Shown: positions 16,184 through 26,000 of the stretch, one piece after another
How the letters are laid out: every line of letters starts with the position of its first letter
Position numbering within the stretch: position 1 is the stretch's first letter
DNA from: Pseudomonas sp. DTU12.3
GTDB lineage: Bacteria > Pseudomonadota > Gammaproteobacteria > Pseudomonadales > Pseudomonadaceae
Direction of reading: 5' to 3'
Length of the DNA stretch: 64,000 bases
NCBI RefSeq assembly: GCF_004124275.1
Contig: NZ_CP027218.1
Location: forward strand, 4,733,001-4,797,000
Program-made: the position numbers and the translations under genes
The notes under the pieces: generated by a model
The model's database searches: none
The model's input: the letters and a program-made list of their open reading frames with translations, nothing else
Told to the model about the DNA's origin: nothing

Positions 16184-17122
16184 TCAGGCTTGCGCTGCAC
16201 GGGCGGCAGCGAAAGCGTCTGGGGTATTGAGGTTGGAAGTCGCGACGCCTTCGGCGCAACGTTTGTTCAGACCGGCCAGCACTTTGCCCGGGCCGCATTC
16301 GACCAGATCGGTCGCGCCTTTGGCAGCGAGAGTCTGTACCGACTCGACCCAGCGCACTGGCTTGTAGAGTTGTTCGAGCAGATCGCGCTTGAGGGTTTCC
16401 AGATCAGCCGGCACTTGCGCGCTGACGTTCTGTACGACCGGGATCTGCGGCGCCTGCCAGTCGATGGCGGCGATGGACTCGGCAAAACGCTCAGCGGCCG
16501 GACGCATCAGTTCGCAGTGCGACGGCACGCTGACTGGCAACGGCATGGCACGCTTGGCGCCACGCGTCTTACAGCCTTCAATGGCGCGCTCGACAGCAGC
16601 CTTGGCGCCGGCGATCACTACCTGGCCCGGGGAGTTGAAGTTCACTGCACTGACCACTTCGCCTTGTGCAGCTTCTGCGCAGGCTGCCAGCACGTCAGCA
16701 TCTTCCAGACCGAGAATGGCAGCCATGCCACCCTGCCCGGCCGGAACGGCTTCCTGCATCAGTTGACCACGACGCTCAACGAGCTTGACCGCGTCAGCCA
16801 GTGTCAGGCTGCCAGCGGCAACCAGCGCGCTGTATTCACCCAGGCTGTGACCGGCAACAAAAGCCGGACGCGCGCCACCTTCAGCCAGCCACAGACGCCA
16901 CAGGGCGATCGAAGCGGTCAGAATGGCCGGTTGGGTCTTGTCGGTTTGATTGAGCAGCTCTTCCGGACCCTGCTGGGTCAGCGCCCACAGGTCGTAACCC
17001 AGAGCATCGGATGCTTCTTTGAAAGTTTCGAGGATCAACGGGTATTGCGCGCCCAGCTCGGCCAGCATGCCGAGGGACTGCGAACCCTGTCCTGGAAAGA
17101 CGAATGCGAGGGAAGCAGACAT
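16184..17122 (-). CDS. fabD: Malonyl-CoA:ACP transacylase
   Basis: Loads malonate onto ACP. 312 residues: FPGQGSQSLGM at the N-terminus, active-site GHSLGEYSAL, and catalytic His in SVPSHCELM. The ATG at 17122 gives MSASLAFVFPGQ, the usual family start. Confidence 0.95.
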   Translation of the reverse strand: MSASLAFVFPGQGSQSLGMLAELGAQYPLILETFKEASDALGYDLWALTQQGPEELLNQTDKTQPAILTASIALWRLWLAEGGARPAFVAGHSLGEYSALVAAGSLTLADAVKLVERRGQLMQEAVPAGQGGMAAILGLEDADVLAACAEAAQGEVVSAVNFNSPGQVVIAGAKAAVERAIEGCKTRGAKRAMPLPVSVPSHCELMRPAAERFAESIAAIDWQAPQIPVVQNVSAQVPADLETLKRDLLEQLYKPVRWVESVQTLAAKGATDLVECGPGKVLAGLNKRCAEGVATSNLNTPDAFAAARAAQA

Positions 17123-17245
17123 GTAACAAGCCCCTAATGATCTTGTCGTCGGAAAATGACGCCCCACTTGGGGACGCAAGAAACTGACAGTTGGATGGCC
17201 CTTTGAACCGGGCGGTCACATTTAAGCATTGTCCGACGAAAACGC

Positions 17246-18256
17246 CTAAGACAACAAATCCTCCAGGCGACCGTGGAGGCGCTCGGGCAGATTCTCCTGA
17301 ATCTCGATCAGCGCCCGCTGGATCGCACTTTGAAAGCCCTGAACCCCGGCCGAACCGTGACTTTTCACGACGATGCCCTGCAAGCCGAGAAAGCTTGCGC
17401 CATTATGTCGCGCCGGCGCCAGGTCCGCCTGCAAGCGCTTCATCAATGGCAGCGCCAAAGCACCGACAACACGTGAGGCGAAGTTCTTTTTGAACAGCGC
17501 CTCGATACGCGCAGCAATCATCGTCGCCAGACCTTCGCTGGACTTGAGCAGGATGTTGCCGACAAAACCGTCGCACACCACAACATCGGCCTCACCACGA
17601 TACAGGCCATCGCCTTCGATGAAGCCGATGTAGTTGATGCCACGAGCAGCCTGCAACAACGTCGCCGCGAGCTTGACCTGCTGATTGCCCTTGATGTCTT
17701 CAGTGCCGATGTTCAGCAGCGCCACACGCGGGCGGTGGATACCCAGCGTCTGCGCCGCCACCGAGCCCATCACCGCAAACTGCAGCAGATGCTCGGCACT
17801 GCAATCGACATTCGCGCCCAGATCGAGCAACTGACAAAAACCCTTCTGTGTCGGAATCGCCGCCACCATCGCCGGGCGATCAATACCCGGCAAGGTTTTC
17901 AGCACAAATCGCGACAGCGCCATCAGCGCACCGGTGTTACCGGCACTGACACACGCCTGAGCCTTGCCGTCACGCACCAGTTCGAGAGCGACACGCATCG
18001 ACGAATCCGGCTTGCCACGCAGGGCCTGGGCAGGTTTTTCGTCCATGGTGATGACTTCGCTGGCCGCAACAATCGTCAGGCGCGCGCGATCGGCAGCCGA
18101 TTGGCCGTGGATCAGTTCTTCAAGAAGGGAGGGTTGACCGACGAGGGTCAGGTGCAGCGAGGGCGTAGCAGACAGGCAAGCAAGGCTGGCCTGAACAATG
18201 CTGCGGGGACCGAAGTCCCCGCCCATTGCGTCAATCGCGATGACTTGAGCAGACAA
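17246..18256 (-). CDS. plsX: Phosphate acyltransferase PlsX
   Basis: Makes acyl-phosphate from acyl-ACP for phospholipid synthesis. 336 residues with IDAMGGDFGP at the N-terminus, GNTGALMAL, LDLGANVDC, NIGTEDIKGN and GDGLYRG/DVVVCDGFVGN. The start fitting homologues is TTG at 18256, 4 nt after the rpmF stop; no strong ribosome site is visible, so translation is probably coupled to rpmF. Confidence 0.94.
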   Translation of the reverse strand: MSAQVIAIDAMGGDFGPRSIVQASLACLSATPSLHLTLVGQPSLLEELIHGQSAADRARLTIVAASEVITMDEKPAQALRGKPDSSMRVALELVRDGKAQACVSAGNTGALMALSRFVLKTLPGIDRPAMVAAIPTQKGFCQLLDLGANVDCSAEHLLQFAVMGSVAAQTLGIHRPRVALLNIGTEDIKGNQQVKLAATLLQAARGINYIGFIEGDGLYRGEADVVVCDGFVGNILLKSSEGLATMIAARIEALFKKNFASRVVGALALPLMKRLQADLAPARHNGASFLGLQGIVVKSHGSAGVQGFQSAIQRALIEIQENLPERLHGRLEDLLS

Positions 18257-18260
18257 GTGA

Positions 18261-18443
18261 TTACTCGTCAGCGCCCTTGTCGATCACTTTACGGCCACGG
18301 TATACGCCTTCTGGCGATACGTGGTGACGCAGGTGAATTTCACCGGTGGTTTTTTCTACAGACAGAGTGCTTGCCGTCAGGGCATCGTGCGAACGACGCA
18401 TGTCACGGGCAGAGCGGGATTTTTTGTTCTGCTGAACAGCCAT
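18261..18443 (-). CDS. rpmF: 50S ribosomal protein L32
   Basis: 60 residues, basic, MAVQQNKKSRSARDMRRSHD then LSVEKTTGEIHLRHHVSPEG, the L32 pattern. The zinc-binding cysteines found in some bacterial L32 proteins are absent. Between yceD and plsX, the conserved order. Confidence 0.96.
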   Translation of the reverse strand: MAVQQNKKSRSARDMRRSHDALTASTLSVEKTTGEIHLRHHVSPEGVYRGRKVIDKGADE

Positions 18444-18456
18444 AATTGATTAACTC

Positions 18457-18984
18457 CTAAACGTTTGGGTCACGCTTTAACTGCGCCAATACACTGAACG
18501 GGTTGGACCGCGTTGACTCGTCCTCGCTCGGTTCGGGCTCATCGAGACCCGCCGGCTGCTGGCATTCTTCCGGATGATGAGCAGGCACAATGGGCAAGGC
18601 GAGCAGAAGCTCCTCCTCGATCAGTGACTGCAGATCCAATGGATCTTCGCCCAGTTCCAGCACGTCATAACCTTTCGGCAACGACTGGGTATTCGCACCC
18701 TCTTTCACCACAGCATAACTGCATTCGCTGTGGATCGGCAGGGTGACCAGCTCAAGACAACGCTGGCAAACCATTTTGACCTCGGTGTCGATAAAGCTGT
18801 GGATAACCACAGATTTACGTTCATCTCGTTCAAAAACGAATTTCGCCTGCACCGTACCGACATTGTCGGAAAGCGGGTCGCAGAGTCTCTCCAAATCGGC
18901 CAGCAGCATTTCACCTTGAAGGGTGGTGCCACGATCAGCCAATTTGCGCGGGTCAACGTGAGGTGGAATCGGGTCATTCAACAT
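18457..18984 (-). CDS. yceD: YceD/DUF177 protein (23S rRNA accumulation)
   Basis: 175 residues starting MLNDPIPPHVDPRKLADRG. Contains CQRCLE with the conserved DUF177 cysteines and a C-terminal SNPFSVLAQLK. Family members support 23S rRNA accumulation and are co-transcribed with rpmF, as here. First gene of the leftward rpmF-plsX-fab block, divergent from maf across 105 bp. Confidence 0.92.
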   Translation of the reverse strand: MLNDPIPPHVDPRKLADRGTTLQGEMLLADLERLCDPLSDNVGTVQAKFVFERDERKSVVIHSFIDTEVKMVCQRCLELVTLPIHSECSYAVVKEGANTQSLPKGYDVLELGEDPLDLQSLIEEELLLALPIVPAHHPEECQQPAGLDEPEPSEDESTRSNPFSVLAQLKRDPNV

Positions 18985-19089
18985 AGGCGCAGCATTATAG
19001 GGATGCACCCACCCATGTCAAAGGAAATTGTGCCCTGTCCGTCACTTGCGTGCCTCCGCTAGAATTCGCACCTGCCTCAGGAGACGCGA

Positions 19090-19668
19090 ATGCTGCCTTT
19101 ATTACTCGCTTCAAGCTCGACCTATCGTCGCGAATTGCTCGCCCGCCTGCACCTGCCGTTCGTCTGCAGCTCGCCGGATATCGATGAAAGTCATCGCCCG
19201 GGCGAGTCCGCCATCGAACTGGTCAAACGCCTTGCCGAGCAAAAAGCCCGGGCATTGGCTGACAGTCACCCCGCCCACCTGATCATCGGCTCGGACCAGG
19301 TGGCCGTGCTCGGCAAGCAGATCATCGGCAAGCCGCATACCTTCGAGAAAGCTCGCGAGCAACTGATGGCGGCCAGCGGCGCCAGCGTGACCTTCCTGAC
19401 CGGCCTGGCCCTGCTCAACAGCCAGACAGGCGAGTGCCGGGTCGATTGCGTGCCGTTTACCGTGCATATGCGCCAACTCGACCAGGCGCGCATTGAGCGC
19501 TATCTGCGCATCGAGCAGCCGTATGACTGCGCAGGCAGCTTCAAGGCGGAAGGACTGGGGGTGAGCCTGTTTCAGTCGACCGAAGGCCCGGACGCGACCA
19601 GCCTGATCGGTTTGCCGCTGATTCGCCTGATCGACATGTTGCTGGCTGAAGGTGTGCAGATCCCTTAA
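19090..19668 (+). CDS. Maf-like nucleotide pyrophosphatase (YceF type)
   Basis: 192-residue house-cleaning pyrophosphatase hydrolysing modified NTPs, m7GTP in the YceF subgroup. LLASSSTYRRELL (5-17), DIDESH, IIGSDQVAVL and the C-terminal FQSTEGPDATSLIGLPL are family motifs. The ATG at 19090 has AGGAG 6 nt upstream. Convergent with sppA across a REP-like repeat. Confidence 0.92.
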   Translation: MLPLLLASSSTYRRELLARLHLPFVCSSPDIDESHRPGESAIELVKRLAEQKARALADSHPAHLIIGSDQVAVLGKQIIGKPHTFEKAREQLMAASGASVTFLTGLALLNSQTGECRVDCVPFTVHMRQLDQARIERYLRIEQPYDCAGSFKAEGLGVSLFQSTEGPDATSLIGLPLIRLIDMLLAEGVQIP

Positions 19669-19670
19669 AG

Positions 19671-19748
19671 CAAAAGATCGCAGCCTGCGGCAGCTCCTAC
19701 AGGGATTTACCTTCCCATGCAGGAGCTGCCGCAGGCTGCGATCTTTTG
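19671..19748. repeat. Inverted repeat pair of the second REP type between maf and sppA
   Basis: AAAGATCGCAGCCTGCGGCA...TCCTAC and its inverted copy sit between two convergent genes. The T-rich end on either strand could serve as a bidirectional terminator. Confidence 0.88.
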
Positions 19749-19762
19749 ACCTTTACAACGAA

Positions 19763-20752
19763 TCAGCGCAACGAAGGCCCGTGGAAACCCATCCACATCG
19801 CCAACTGCTCAGCCACACTGGCACCGAGCTTCTTCGAGAACCGATCAAACGGCGATTCCTGAACGGTGAAGTCCACCAGCTCCTTCTCGCCAATCACATC
19901 GCGCGCCACCGAGCTGGCATTGCCCAGCCCGTCGATCAAGCCCAGCGGCAGCGCCTGCTCGCCTGACCAGACCAGCCCGGAGAACAACTCCGGATGTTCT
20001 TTGTCCTTCAAGCGATCGCCACGCCCCTGCTTGACGCTGTTGATGAACTGCTTGTGCGTCGTATCCAGCACACTCTGCCAGAAGGCCGTCTCTTCAGGCT
20101 TCTGCGGCTGGAACGGATCGAGGAACGACTTGTGCTCGCCCGAGGTGTAGGTGCGACGCTCAACGCCTAGCTTCTCCATGGTGCCGACAAAACCATAACC
20201 CGCCGCCGTCACACCAATGGAGCCGACCAGACTCGCCTTGTCGGCGTAGATCTGATCCGCTGCGCTGGCGATGTAATAGGCACCGGACGCACCGAGATCG
20301 GAAATCACCGCATACACTTTGATATCCGGATGCAGGCCACGCAGACGCTTGATCTCGTCATAGACATAACCCGACTGCACCGGACTGCCGCCAGGGCTGT
20401 TGATGCGCAGGATGACGCCCTTGACCTTCTTGTCCTCGAACGCGGCACGCAGGCTGCCGACGATGTTGTCGGCACTGGCCGGTTCCTTGTCGGCGATCAT
20501 TCCAGTGATGTCGATCAACGCGGTGTAGTTCGGCCCGCGCGTGGCGCTTTTTTCCATATCCATCAGCGGCGTGAACAGAATCAACGCCACAAACAGATAA
20601 ACAAACGTCAGCAGCTTGAAGAAAATCCCCCAGCGACGCGAACGACGCTGCTCCTGCACGCCAGCCAGCAGCGTTTTTTCCAACAGCTTCCAGCTTTTCT
20701 GGTCACCGTCGTCGGCACTTGCCTTGGCCGGTGCTTTCCATTCGTCGGTCAT
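19763..20752 (-). CDS. sppA: Signal peptide peptidase SppA-type S49 protease
   Basis: 329-residue inner-membrane serine protease degrading cleaved signal peptides. N-terminal membrane helix (GIFFKLLTFVYLFVALILF), then S49 domain with INSPGGSPVQSG, nucleophile Ser in DLGASGAYYIASAAD and general-base Lys in YTSGEHKSFLDPF. One S49 domain, the short form. The ATG at 20752 follows GGGGTGG; a GTG at 20761 is possible. 24 bp downstream of the HAD gene. Confidence 0.9.
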   Translation of the reverse strand: MTDEWKAPAKASADDGDQKSWKLLEKTLLAGVQEQRRSRRWGIFFKLLTFVYLFVALILFTPLMDMEKSATRGPNYTALIDITGMIADKEPASADNIVGSLRAAFEDKKVKGVILRINSPGGSPVQSGYVYDEIKRLRGLHPDIKVYAVISDLGASGAYYIASAADQIYADKASLVGSIGVTAAGYGFVGTMEKLGVERRTYTSGEHKSFLDPFQPQKPEETAFWQSVLDTTHKQFINSVKQGRGDRLKDKEHPELFSGLVWSGEQALPLGLIDGLGNASSVARDVIGEKELVDFTVQESPFDRFSKKLGASVAEQLAMWMGFHGPSLR

Positions 20753-20776
20753 GCCATCCACCCCAGCAAAAACGTA

Positions 20777-21439
20777 TTAAGCCCGCTGCGCCAGCCAGGC
20801 ATGCAATTCAGAAAAACGGTCGATCGACAGGCGCGGTTCGAACTGCTGCAGCGATTCGATCGATTGCGCGCCGTAACTGACCGCCACCGAATCCATCCCG
20901 GCGTTACGCGCCATCAGCAGATCGAACGACGAGTCACCAACCATCAATGCCTGCTCCGCACGCACACCACAATGCGCAAGGATCTGTTCCAGCATCAGAG
21001 GGTGCGGCTTGCTCGCAGTTTCATCGGCAGCACGGGTGATATCGAAATATTCTTCCCAGCCATTGGCCTTGAGCACGCGATCCAGCCCGCGACGATTTTT
21101 GCCGGTCGCCACAGCCAGGTGATAACCCTGCTCGCGAAAGGACGCCATCGACTCGACGACGCCTTCGAACAACGGCGAAGGCACGGCTTCGGCGGCGATG
21201 TAGTGATCGGCGTAATACTCGCGAAACAAGGTCATTTCAGCGTCGCTGATTTGCGGATACAAGGTGCGGATCGCCTCGGGCAGACCCAGGCCGATGATGC
21301 CTTTTACGGCGAAATCATCACGCAACTCGAAGCCGGAACGCCCGGATGCAGAGTGCATCGCCTCGACGATCCGATGAATTGAATCGGCCAGCGTGCCGTC
21401 CCAATCGAAAATCAGTAGCTTGTAATCAGATGGGCGCAC
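20777..21439 (-). CDS. HAD-family phosphatase (phosphoglycolate phosphatase-like)
   Basis: 220 residues. DWDGTLADS holds the nucleophile and acid Asp (motif I), VATGKNRRGL is motif II, and VGDSSFDLLMARNAG is motif IV; a helical cap sits between I and II. The substrate is not determined. Starts with GTG at 21439, inside the last codons of rluC (14-nt overlap), so likely coupled to it. Confidence 0.87.
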   Translation of the reverse strand: MRPSDYKLLIFDWDGTLADSIHRIVEAMHSASGRSGFELRDDFAVKGIIGLGLPEAIRTLYPQISDAEMTLFREYYADHYIAAEAVPSPLFEGVVESMASFREQGYHLAVATGKNRRGLDRVLKANGWEEYFDITRAADETASKPHPLMLEQILAHCGVRAEQALMVGDSSFDLLMARNAGMDSVAVSYGAQSIESLQQFEPRLSIDRFSELHAWLAQRA

Positions 21440-22385
21440 TCAATCGCTCCACGGTCTTGGCCCACATTTCGTCGACCGGTGCTTGCAAGGTCAGCTTGCC
21501 ACCGTCCGGCAGCGGCACGGTCAGCATGTAGGCGTGCAGAAACAGACGCTTGCCGCCCAGGTCGCGAATTTCCTTGGTGAAACCTTCATCGCCATACTTG
21601 CTGTCGCCAGCGATGCAATGGCCGGCATGCAGAGTGTGCACGCGAATCTGGTGGGTACGACCGGTAACCGGTTTGGCCTCGACCATGGTGGCGAAATCAC
21701 CGAAGCGGCGCAGCACCTTGAACATCGTCAGGGCTTCTTTGCCTTCTTCGTTGACCTCAACCATCCGCTCGCCAGAACGCAAATTGCTCTTGAGCAATGG
21801 CGCGCTGACTTTCTTGATCGAGGTCGCCCAGTTGCCGCGCACCAGCGCCATGTAGCGCTTGTCGACGCCGTCGCCACGCAATTGTTCGTGCAAGTGGCGC
21901 AACATGCTGCGCTTTTTCGCGATCATCAGCAGGCCGGAGGTGTCACGATCGAGACGGTGCACCAGTTCCAGCTCTTTGGTATCGGGGCGCAACTGACGAA
22001 AGGCTTCGATGACGCCGAAATTCAAGCCGCTGCCACCGTGAACCGCAATGCCTGCGGGCTTGTTGATCACGATCAGGGCTTTGTCTTCGAAGACAATCGA
22101 GGCTTCCAGGCGCTGCAACAGGCCTTGGGCCAGTGGCACCGGTTCGTCGCGCTCAGGCACGCGAACGGGCGGCACGCGCACGATATCGCCGGCCTGCAGC
22201 TTGTATTCGGGCTTGATCCGACCTTTGTTCACACGCACTTCGCCTTTACGCAAAATCCGGTAAATCAAGGTCTTGGGCACGCCTTTGAGCCGGGCGAGGA
22301 GAAAATTGTCGATTCGTTGGCCGGCATACTCCGGCGAGACTTCAAGCAATTGAACGCCTGGAGTCGAAGGGGCAGTAGTTGTCAT
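21426..22385 (-). CDS. rluC: 23S rRNA pseudouridine synthase RluC
   Basis: 319 residues. N-terminal S4 RNA-binding domain (QRIDNFLLARLKGVPKTLIYRILRKGEVRVNKGR) followed by an RluA-type catalytic domain with active Asp in HRLDRDTSGLL, and GRTHQIRVH. Modifies 23S rRNA uridines near positions 955, 2504 and 2580 in E. coli. The ATG at 22385 is favoured; the ORF extension to 22640 lies in the rne leader. Divergent from rne. Confidence 0.93.
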   Translation of the reverse strand: MTTTAPSTPGVQLLEVSPEYAGQRIDNFLLARLKGVPKTLIYRILRKGEVRVNKGRIKPEYKLQAGDIVRVPPVRVPERDEPVPLAQGLLQRLEASIVFEDKALIVINKPAGIAVHGGSGLNFGVIEAFRQLRPDTKELELVHRLDRDTSGLLMIAKKRSMLRHLHEQLRGDGVDKRYMALVRGNWATSIKKVSAPLLKSNLRSGERMVEVNEEGKEALTMFKVLRRFGDFATMVEAKPVTGRTHQIRVHTLHAGHCIAGDSKYGDEGFTKEIRDLGGKRLFLHAYMLTVPLPDGGKLTLQAPVDEMWAKTVERLSAPI

Positions 22386-23084
22386 GCCGCGGATGATAAC
22401 AATTTTTATGGAATTGAAGCACTTAATCATTGCTGCTATAGTCGCGAACGCCGCCAAAAGCGGCCTGGACAGAGGAATAACGGTCAAAAACCGGCCCTGA
22501 CCAACGCAATTCACCAGGACGCGAGGCCGTCCTACGGGGCTTTCGCTACGTAACGGTGGAGTTTGCAGTTGTAACAAGCGCAGGTGACATGAGGCCTGAA
22601 TTACACCGTCGAGCAGAGTTTTTACTCGCCTGACAGGCACACATTCAAGGCCAGTTCACAAAGTGCAGTCAGCTGCAGATGACCCCGAGCGAAAGCTTCG
22701 GAAACATCGCCTGAATTAGCCATGATGCGTGACCTCCCCTATCGGAGCTCACGGTAAATGCCAACCCGCTGCGGATTCTGCGCGCGGCAGCACCCGAATT
22801 ATCAGGGATACGTGTAGGGTGGAGATGCACAACCGCTGGACTGTGTAGCAATAGGCTTTATCAAGACGCTTCATCTCGTCCACAGCCGCTGGTTGATTCC
22901 TCCTCCTGACTGAGTGCTTAAGTAGCCACAGCAAGCAGGACGCGTACGTCGCGATATCGGCCCAATTGGTCGCACATCGCTGGACACGGGAATGGCCAAC
23001 CACTCCCGACGCACCTGACACCGACCGTGAGAAGTCGTGTGTGCCGAACGCCGTTTCCGGCAGCCCGGAAACCGACGGTACTAC
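22386..23084 (+). promoter_or_regulatory. rne promoter and long 5' leader
   Basis: 699 bp without a protein gene between divergent rluC and rne. A sigma-70 promoter at 22414-22442 (TTGAAG, 17-bp spacer, TATAGT) predicts a start near 22449 and an untranslated leader of about 635 nt. Near its 5' end are hairpins GCCGCCAAAAGCGGC and CGGTCAAAAACCG. In E. coli the long rne leader mediates autoregulation through RNase E sensing its own mRNA. The same role here is inferred. Confidence 0.75.
22414..22442 (+). promoter_or_regulatory. Sigma-70 promoter of rne
   Basis: -35 TTGAAG (22414-22419) and -10 TATAGT (22437-22442) with an optimal 17-bp spacer, on the plus strand facing rne. Confidence 0.7.
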
Positions 23085-26000
23085 ATGAAAAGAATGCTGA
23101 TTAACGCAACTCAACCCGAAGAGTTGCGTGTTGCACTGGTAGATGGCCAGCGCCTCTACGACCTGGACATCGAATCCGGTGCACGCGAGCAGAAGAAGGC
23201 CAACATTTATAAAGGCCGCATCACTCGCATCGAACCAAGCCTTGAGGCTGCCTTTGTCGATTTCGGCTCTGAGCGCCATGGCTTCCTGCCCCTCAAAGAA
23301 ATCTCCCGCGAATACTTCAAGAAAGCCCCTGAAGGCCGCGTCAACATCAAAGACGTCCTGAGCGAAGGCCAGGAAGTCATCGTTCAGGTCGAAAAAGAAG
23401 AACGTGGCAACAAGGGCGCAGCCCTGACCACCTTCATCAGCCTGGCCGGTCGTTACCTCGTGCTGATGCCGAACAACCCGCGTGCCGGCGGTATCTCCCG
23501 TCGCATCGAAGGCGAAGAGCGCAATGAACTGCGTGAAGCGCTGAACGGCCTGGTTGCACCGGCCGACATGGGTCTGATCGTGCGCACTGCAGGCCTTGGC
23601 CGCAGCAGCGAAGAAATGCAGTGGGACCTCGATTACCTGCTGCAACTGTGGACCGCTATCAAAGAAGCATCGCTGGATCGTTCCGCGCCATTCCTGATCT
23701 ACCAGGAAAGTAACGTGATCATCCGCGCCATCCGCGATTACCTGCGCCAGGACATCGGCGAAGTGCTGATCGACAGCGTTGAAGCTCAGGACGAAGCCCT
23801 GACCTTCATCCGCCAGGTAATGCCGCAGTACGCCAGCAAGATCAAGCTGTACGAAGACAGCGTGCCGCTGTTCAACCGTTTCCAGATCGAAAGCCAGATC
23901 GAGACCGCTTTCCAGCGCGTCGTTGAACTGCCTTCCGGCGGCTCCATCGTTATCGATCCGACCGAAGCCCTGGTGTCCATCGACATCAACTCGGCGCGCG
24001 CCACCAAAGGCAGCGACATCGAAGAAACCGCTCTGCAGACCAACCTTGAAGCCGCCGAAGAAATCGCCCGTCAGTTGCGCCTGCGCGACATCGGCGGCCT
24101 GATCGTCATCGACTTCATCGACATGACCCCTGCCAAGAACCAGCGCGCCGTGGAAGAGAAAGTCCGCGAATGCCTGGAAGCCGACCGCGCTCGCGTGCAG
24201 ATCGGCCGTATCTCGCGCTTCGGCCTGCTGGAAATGTCGCGTCAGCGCCTGCGTCCATCGCTTGGCGAAAGCAGCGGCATCGTCTGCCCGCGTTGCAACG
24301 GCACCGGCATCATCCGTGACGTTGAATCGCTGTCGCTGGCGATCCTGCGCCTGATCGAAGAAGAAGCCCTGAAAGACCGCACCGCCGAAGTTCGCGCACA
24401 AGTGCCGATCCCGGTGGCCGCGTTCCTGCTCAACGAAAAACGCAACTCGATCACCAAGATCGAACTGCGCACCCGTGCTCGCATCGTCATTCTGCCGAAC
24501 GATCACCTCGAAACGCCGCACTTCGAAGTGCAGCGTCTGCGTGACGACAGCCCGGAAGCCGCGACCAACCAGTCCAGCTACGAAATCGCTGCTGCCGCTG
24601 CCGAAGTCGAAGAAGTCCAGCCAGCCGCTGCGACCCGCACCCTGGTTCGCCAGGAAGCCGCGGTCAAGACTGCACCGGCCCGCGCCAACGCTCCGGTTCC
24701 AACCGAAGCCGCCGCCGCTCCGGCTGCACCGGCACCGGCGCCAGTGGCCGTGCCAGAGCCAAGCCTGTTCAAAGGCCTGGTGAAATCGCTGGTCAGCCTG
24801 TTCGCCACCAAAGAAGAGCCAGCCGCTCCGGTTGCCGTTGAAAAACCGGCTGCCGAGCGTCCGGCCCGCAACGAAGAGCGTCGCAACGGTCGTCAGCAGA
24901 GCCGCAACCGTAACGGTCGCCGCGATGAAGAGCGCAAGCCGCGCGAAGAACGAGCACCACGTGAAGAACGTGCACCGCGCGAGCCGCGTGAAGAGCGCGC
25001 GCCACGTGAAGCCCGTGAGCCGCGTGAAACTCGCACCGAAGCACCGGTAGCCCGCGAAGAGCGCGCACCACGTGCCCCACGTGAAGAACGTGCACCACGC
25101 GCTCCGCGTGAAGATCGCAAGCCACGTGGCGAGCGTGAAGAACGCGTACGTGAACTGCGCGAGCCACTGGACGCCGTTCCAGTTGCTGCAGCTGCCGTTG
25201 CCGTAACTGCTGAAGAGCGTCCAGCCCGTCAGCCACGTGAAGAGCGCGCACCGCGTCCGCCGCGTGAAGAGCGTCAACCACGCGCCGAGCAGGCCGTTGC
25301 TGCCGTTGCTGAAGAAGAAGTGATCACTGCTGAAGAGCAACTGCCGGAAGACGGTTCGGAGAACGCCGAAGGCGATCGTCCACGTCGTCGCTCGCGCGGC
25401 CAGCGTCGTCGCAGCAACCGTCGTGAGCGTCAGCGTGATGCCAACGGCAACGTGATCGAAGGTTCGGAAGAATCCGAATCCGAGTCCGAAAATGCTGAAG
25501 AGCCAAGCACTGCCGATCTGGCTGCCGGCCTCGCAGTAACTGCCGCGGTTGCCAGCAGCGTGATCAGCGCTCCGGCTGAAGCACAGGCCCACGAGCAAGC
25601 TGAACGCGCCACTGCCGCTGTGCAGGAAACTGCGCCAGTGGAAGCGCCGGTTGTTGAAGCGACCACTCCGGTAGAAGTGATTGCTGCTCCGGAAGTCGAA
25701 GTGGCACCGGTTCAGGAAACCCTGCCTCAGGTCGAGCCAGCACCCGTTGTGGTTGCCGAGTCGACGGTTGAAACCGTTGCTGAAACCGTGACCGAAACCG
25801 TGCGTGAAGTTCGTGAAGAACAGACCGCCTTCAACTGGGTTGCCGAGCCGGCTGTGACCGAAGCACCAGCACCTGTTGCTGAAGCTGAAGTCCCGCAAGC
25901 CATGGTTTCCGAGCCAGTGGTTGCGGCCGCCGAACCTGCTCCAGCGCCAGTCGTTGAAGCTCCGGTGGTTGAAGCGCCTGCAGTTGAAGCGCCGGTAGTT

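Noticed and set aside
22386..22640. N-terminal extension of rluC to 22640
   Set aside because: Falls in the rne leader and promoter; no homology upstream of MTTTAPSTPG.
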